From UBA3496 sp964558115 (GTDB taxonomy: Bacteria; UBA8248): a stretch of DNA of 19,013 nucleotides. This document shows, piece by piece, positions 16,185-19,013 of the stretch (the stretch's first letter is position 1; every line of letters begins with the position of its first letter). Where the stretch lies: contig CAZLCI010000039.1 in the NCBI GenBank assembly GCA_964558115.1, forward strand, positions 1 through 19,013, in the 5' to 3' direction. The notes under the pieces were generated by a model. The model made no database searches, was not told the origin of the DNA, and saw only the letters and a program-made list of their open reading frames with translations. The translations under genes were made by a program, and so were the position numbers.

Positions 16185-17405
16185 TTAATTTTCACCTGCA
16201 AGTTCTTTAAATTCATCAAGAGACAAGAGTCTATGCAAATCAAGTGACTTATCTTTCACATCATTCAAAAGAGCCATTTTTTCTTCTTCAGATGCGGTTA
16301 TCCCAAGTTGATCTAAAAACCAGTTAATAGAATCAATACCACTACCTTTTCCAATTACTGGTTTAGGTTCACTCTGACCAACTAATTCTGCTCTAAAAGG
16401 AACCAATTCAGTAGGAAATTCCTTTCCACAATTCCTTAACCAACTAACAATGATTCCACTCTCAATATCATATAAATTTTCTCCTACTACGCATCGGTTT
16501 GGCGCAAGACTTATCTGAGCTAACTCCTGAACAAGTCTTGAAACCTCAGTAAATCTTTCGGTTTTAAGACCCATATCAACGTCATACATAGTCTTCATTG
16601 CAAGAGCAAGTTCTTCATAAGCGCAATTTCCTGCTCTTTCACCAAGGCCACTTACTGATGTATGAGCCATTTGACATCCTTCTGCCATTGCCATCAATGT
16701 ATTTGCAACACCCATGCCAAAGTCATCATGAAAATGAGGTTCAAATGGTTCGTTTGGAAAAACTTCACGCATTTTTTTTATAACATAAGGTACTGTGTGA
16801 GGATTAAGAACACCTAAAGTATCAACTATAGCCAACGCATCCATATGTCCTTCTGATGCTACTTTTTTGAGCAATCCAAGGACCCAATCTATGGGCGCCC
16901 TAGAAAAATCAATTGGGAAGAAAACCGTATAAAGACCACATTCTTTTGCTACTTGTGTAGCTTTTACTGAAGTTTCTATAGCTTTATCTAACTCCCATCT
17001 ATATGCCCGCTCAATCATATGAGTTGAACTTGGAACTTCCATTATGATTCCTTTAACACCTGTATCTGCTGAACGTTTTACGTCATCTGCCATACATCGG
17101 GCAAAACTGAAAACTTCAGTATTAGACCCCTCAAGCCTTTTAACAATTTCAATTATTGCTTGCTCGTCTGATTTTGAGACAACAGGCATACCTGCTTCAA
17201 TCCTGTGAACCCCAACTTCGGCAAGAGATTCAGCAATTCTAATTTTTTCATCTTTATTAAACATGACACCAGCCTGCTGCTCCCCGTCACGAAGAGTAAC
17301 ATCATGAATCTTAGGACTAGAATCAAAGGTTATATCCTTTTTTACTTCATCTTCAAAATTCCAAGGACTTGTGAACCACATATCATTGTTCCACGGTTCG
17401 CTCAT
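16185..17405 (-). CDS. DRE-TIM metallolyase, isopropylmalate/homocitrate-synthase-like
   Basis: A 406-residue TIM-barrel enzyme of the family that holds 2-isopropylmalate, homocitrate and citramalate synthases and HMG-CoA-lyase-like aldolases. The barrel shows DVTLRDGEQQAG (R39, D40, E42), metal-binding HFH (H224, H226) and GLGERAGN (253-260). Linker motifs VGENLYDIESGII and VIGKGSG match the subdomains of isopropylmalate synthase. The leucine-binding regulatory domain is absent. Odd point: the motif usually read HESGIH, in which synthases carry a catalytic His, is IESGII here, so both His are lost. True Claisen synthase activity is therefore doubtful. AGGAGA lies nine bases before the ATG. 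It sits between two strong hairpins and downstream of the M24 gene. No other leu genes are near, so a biosynthetic leucine role is unlikely. Confidence 0.83.
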   Translation of the reverse strand: MSEPWNNDMWFTSPWNFEDEVKKDITFDSSPKIHDVTLRDGEQQAGVMFNKDEKIRIAESLAEVGVHRIEAGMPVVSKSDEQAIIEIVKRLEGSNTEVFSFARCMADDVKRSADTGVKGIIMEVPSSTHMIERAYRWELDKAIETSVKATQVAKECGLYTVFFPIDFSRAPIDWVLGLLKKVASEGHMDALAIVDTLGVLNPHTVPYVIKKMREVFPNEPFEPHFHDDFGMGVANTLMAMAEGCQMAHTSVSGLGERAGNCAYEELALAMKTMYDVDMGLKTERFTEVSRLVQELAQISLAPNRCVVGENLYDIESGIIVSWLRNCGKEFPTELVPFRAELVGQSEPKPVIGKGSGIDSINWFLDQLGITASEEEKMALLNDVKDKSLDLHRLLSLDEFKELAGEN

Positions 17406-17456
17406 CTCAAAATTCTCCTATATGTCATTTTTTAAAAAAAACAGAAATTAAAAAAG

Positions 17457-17494
17457 TGTTCTCCTCTAGTTCTAAAAAGAAAAAGAGGAGAACA
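17457..17494 (-). terminator. Intrinsic terminator after M24 gene
   Basis: Arms TGTTCTCCTCT/AGAGGAGAACA pair over 11 bases, with a further TTCT/AGAA stem inside after a small internal loop. On the minus strand the stem is followed by CTTTTTT, then another T-run at 17430s-17440. It starts 12 bases after the M24 stop codon, the usual place for a Rho-independent terminator, and 52 bases before the DRE-TIM start. Confidence 0.78.
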
Positions 17495-17505
17495 AAATAA
17501 GCTAA

Positions 17506-18858
17506 TTAACTTGGCAACTCAAAACGAGGTTCTCCCCTAGACTTTGATGAAAAATCAAAGTAAGGAGAATCTTTAATGCACTCATCATAATGTGATGCTC
17601 CTGTGAATATTATAGGACCATCTGGACCAACAAGAACATTTTCTTCTAGACGTACTGTTTGTGGAAGACCAGGATGACCTGCAAAAGTTTCAATAGCAAA
17701 ATACATGCCTTCCTTAATTTCTACGGGATAATCTAAACTATAAGCGCGACTTATCCACATACCTTCATAAAGATCAAGACCAATAGAATGCGCAAATTGC
17801 TGTAATGTAACAGTCCCATATTTATCATCTGCGTATTCTGGGAATTGTGAAGCAACATCTTTTGAAGTTTTTCCAGGAACAAGATTAACCAAACCTGCAT
17901 ACATTGTATCGTAAACTTCTCTATAGAGTTCTTGCTCTTTCTTAGTAAAATCTCCCCCACACTTAAAACACCGGACATAATCAACAAAATATCCACCAGG
18001 CCCAATAGCATTAATATCAACGATAACAAGATCGCCATCTCTTATCATTTTATCTGTGTGCCAACGACGATAAGGACTAGTATTACCACCAGAAGCAACA
18101 ATAATGTCATACACGAAATCAAAACCTTCTTCGTAAAGCAAATTATTAACCCACGCAGTTAAATCACATTCACGAATTCCTGGTTTCAACCATTCGTTTT
18201 TGATTTTCCACATGCAAGTATCGCCAATAGTAGAACTTATCTTTAAACATTCTATTTCTTCAGGAGTTTTAATTACTCTAGCTTCACTCATTGCAGGCCA
18301 TGCATTAACGAGATTCACGCCTTTTTCGGTAAATGCGCTGTATGCTTGCATATCCATAATATCTATTCCAATACGTCCATTTAAAGGAATATTATTTTCT
18401 TTTAGAACATCTATCACTGAATCTGCCATACGATTAACCATCATTTGTTCAGCAGTTTCAGACCATTTCCATGTGATAGCAGGACGAATGTTCCCTTTAA
18501 GCCAAGGGGCATCTATTTTTGCACATTCGTAATCGGAACCTGCGGTTTCAAAAAGGACTGGAGTTTCCGCACCTCTACACAAAACTGCATATCTAATGAA
18601 AATATTATTTTTCCAATTACCTTGGAATACGGAAGCCGTATAACGAATATTTTCTCCCTTATACATTATAATAGCGTCCATATCATGCTTTTCCATCATA
18701 GCTTTTGCACGTTCTAGCCTATCTATACGCATTTGATTAAAATCAACTCTTCTTTGCCAATCACTTCCTGTTTGACTGAATACACGACGTGGTGACTGGT
18801 AATGCTCTTTTTGCAGGAAATCCATTGGCATACCTTGTTTGCTTAATTCATCAACCAT
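17506..18858 (-). CDS. M24 (pita-bread) family protein, DddP/creatinase-like
   Basis: A 450-residue cytosolic protein with the two-domain layout of M24: an N-terminal creatinase-like domain (about 45-195, with NIRYTASVFQGNW) and a C-terminal pita-bread domain (about 205-425). Metal-site positions are D281, N283, D293, H357 (FAHSIG), E390 (AIETF) and E405 (RLEENVLV). The two Asp are 12 residues apart, as in the DMSP lyase DddP from memory, whereas aminopeptidase P-type enzymes have 11. The flanking VASGGNTSPY also resembles the DddP stretch ASGPRTNPW. But N283 replaces a DddP metal Asp, and the Asp said to be the DddP base is not at the equivalent position (L363). It could be a lyase, amidinohydrolase, ectoine-hydrolase-type or peptidase enzyme. 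GGAGGG lies eight bases before the ATG. It is the first gene of the block. Confidence 0.82.
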   Translation of the reverse strand: MVDELSKQGMPMDFLQKEHYQSPRRVFSQTGSDWQRRVDFNQMRIDRLERAKAMMEKHDMDAIIMYKGENIRYTASVFQGNWKNNIFIRYAVLCRGAETPVLFETAGSDYECAKIDAPWLKGNIRPAITWKWSETAEQMMVNRMADSVIDVLKENNIPLNGRIGIDIMDMQAYSAFTEKGVNLVNAWPAMSEARVIKTPEEIECLKISSTIGDTCMWKIKNEWLKPGIRECDLTAWVNNLLYEEGFDFVYDIIVASGGNTSPYRRWHTDKMIRDGDLVIVDINAIGPGGYFVDYVRCFKCGGDFTKKEQELYREVYDTMYAGLVNLVPGKTSKDVASQFPEYADDKYGTVTLQQFAHSIGLDLYEGMWISRAYSLDYPVEIKEGMYFAIETFAGHPGLPQTVRLEENVLVGPDGPIIFTGASHYDECIKDSPYFDFSSKSRGEPRFELPS

Positions 18859-19013
18859 CAGAACTACCCTCCATATTAAGTATTCTTCATTTCAATATTG
18901 GTAAATTAAAATGTCTAAAAATGAAATACAAGACAAAAATTTTTAAAAAGCCGCTTATTTATACAAATACAATTAATTTTATTTGGTATGATAGTAGGTA
19001 ACTATAAGTATGG
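18859..19013. other. Non-coding leader upstream of the M24 gene
   Basis: About 155 AT-rich bases up to the window edge. They hold the strong ribosome-binding site for the M24 gene and presumably its promoter. On the minus strand TTGTAT and TAATTT are 17 bases apart within 18905-18933, a possible -35/-10 pair, but such pairs arise easily in AT-rich DNA. An ATG at 19010-19012 could start a divergent gene outside the window; too little is visible to say. Confidence 0.4.

Noticed and set aside
16185..17405. Naming the DRE-TIM gene leuA or nifV
   Set aside because: Both His of the HESGIH motif are absent, the regulatory domain is missing, and no leucine or nitrogen-fixation genes are near.
18200..18532. 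110-residue open frame on the plus strand
   Set aside because: It is antisense to the M24 gene, has no ribosome-binding site and resembles no protein I know.
18991..19005. ATAGT/ACTAT inverted repeat at the window edge
   Set aside because: Five-base AT-rich arms are expected by chance and the context is cut off.

Overview
The window comes from an AT-rich, Gram-negative-type bacterium. A KdsD-type arabinose-5-phosphate isomerase implies Kdo/LPS synthesis, and the A-type-plus-NifU NfuA protein fits the same picture. Several genes start with TTG (polA, ruvB and the DUF2905 gene) where no in-frame ATG could give an intact protein. I cannot assign the phylum. The RuvA has an insertion and a variant acidic pin that I recall from planctomycete-type RuvA, but that is memory, not a search. 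A marine or aquatic uncultured lineage is plausible inference only. I see no tRNA, rRNA, CRISPR array, transposase, integrase or phage gene. No gap between genes exceeds about 190 bases.

Left part (1-9300) is mostly housekeeping. A partial polA on the minus strand stands divergent to a two-gene plus-strand unit: an ACMSD-like amidohydrolase/decarboxylase and a TauE/SafE (TSUP) membrane protein. That unit converges on kdsD (minus). kdsD is divergent from a compact plus-strand operon yebC-ruvC-ruvA-ruvB-DUF2905, which covers translation support and Holliday-junction processing. The operon converges on a HAD-IIA phosphatase-like gene (minus).

Middle part (9463-12048): an SDR dehydrogenase and an ATP-grasp ligase overlap by one base on the plus strand. 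They run head-on into nfuA (minus), with a single base between the two stop codons.

Right part (12196-18858) is the notable accessory block. Six genes lie on the minus strand, read in this order: an M24 (pita-bread, DddP/creatinase-like) protein, a DRE-TIM (isopropylmalate/homocitrate-synthase-like) protein, a zinc MDR dehydrogenase, two tandem double-cupin proteins (four complete cupin metal sites in all), and a second zinc MDR dehydrogenase. Long hairpins follow the M24 gene and the DRE-TIM gene, so transcription or message stability is probably partitioned. The last four genes are tightly packed. The content looks like a small-molecule metabolic pathway: an M24 hydrolase or lyase step, a metal-dependent C-C bond step, two dehydrogenations and cupin isomerase/oxygenase/lyase steps. 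I do not recognise it as a named pathway. Key residues of both the M24 and the DRE-TIM proteins differ from their characterised relatives, so new substrates or chemistry are plausible.
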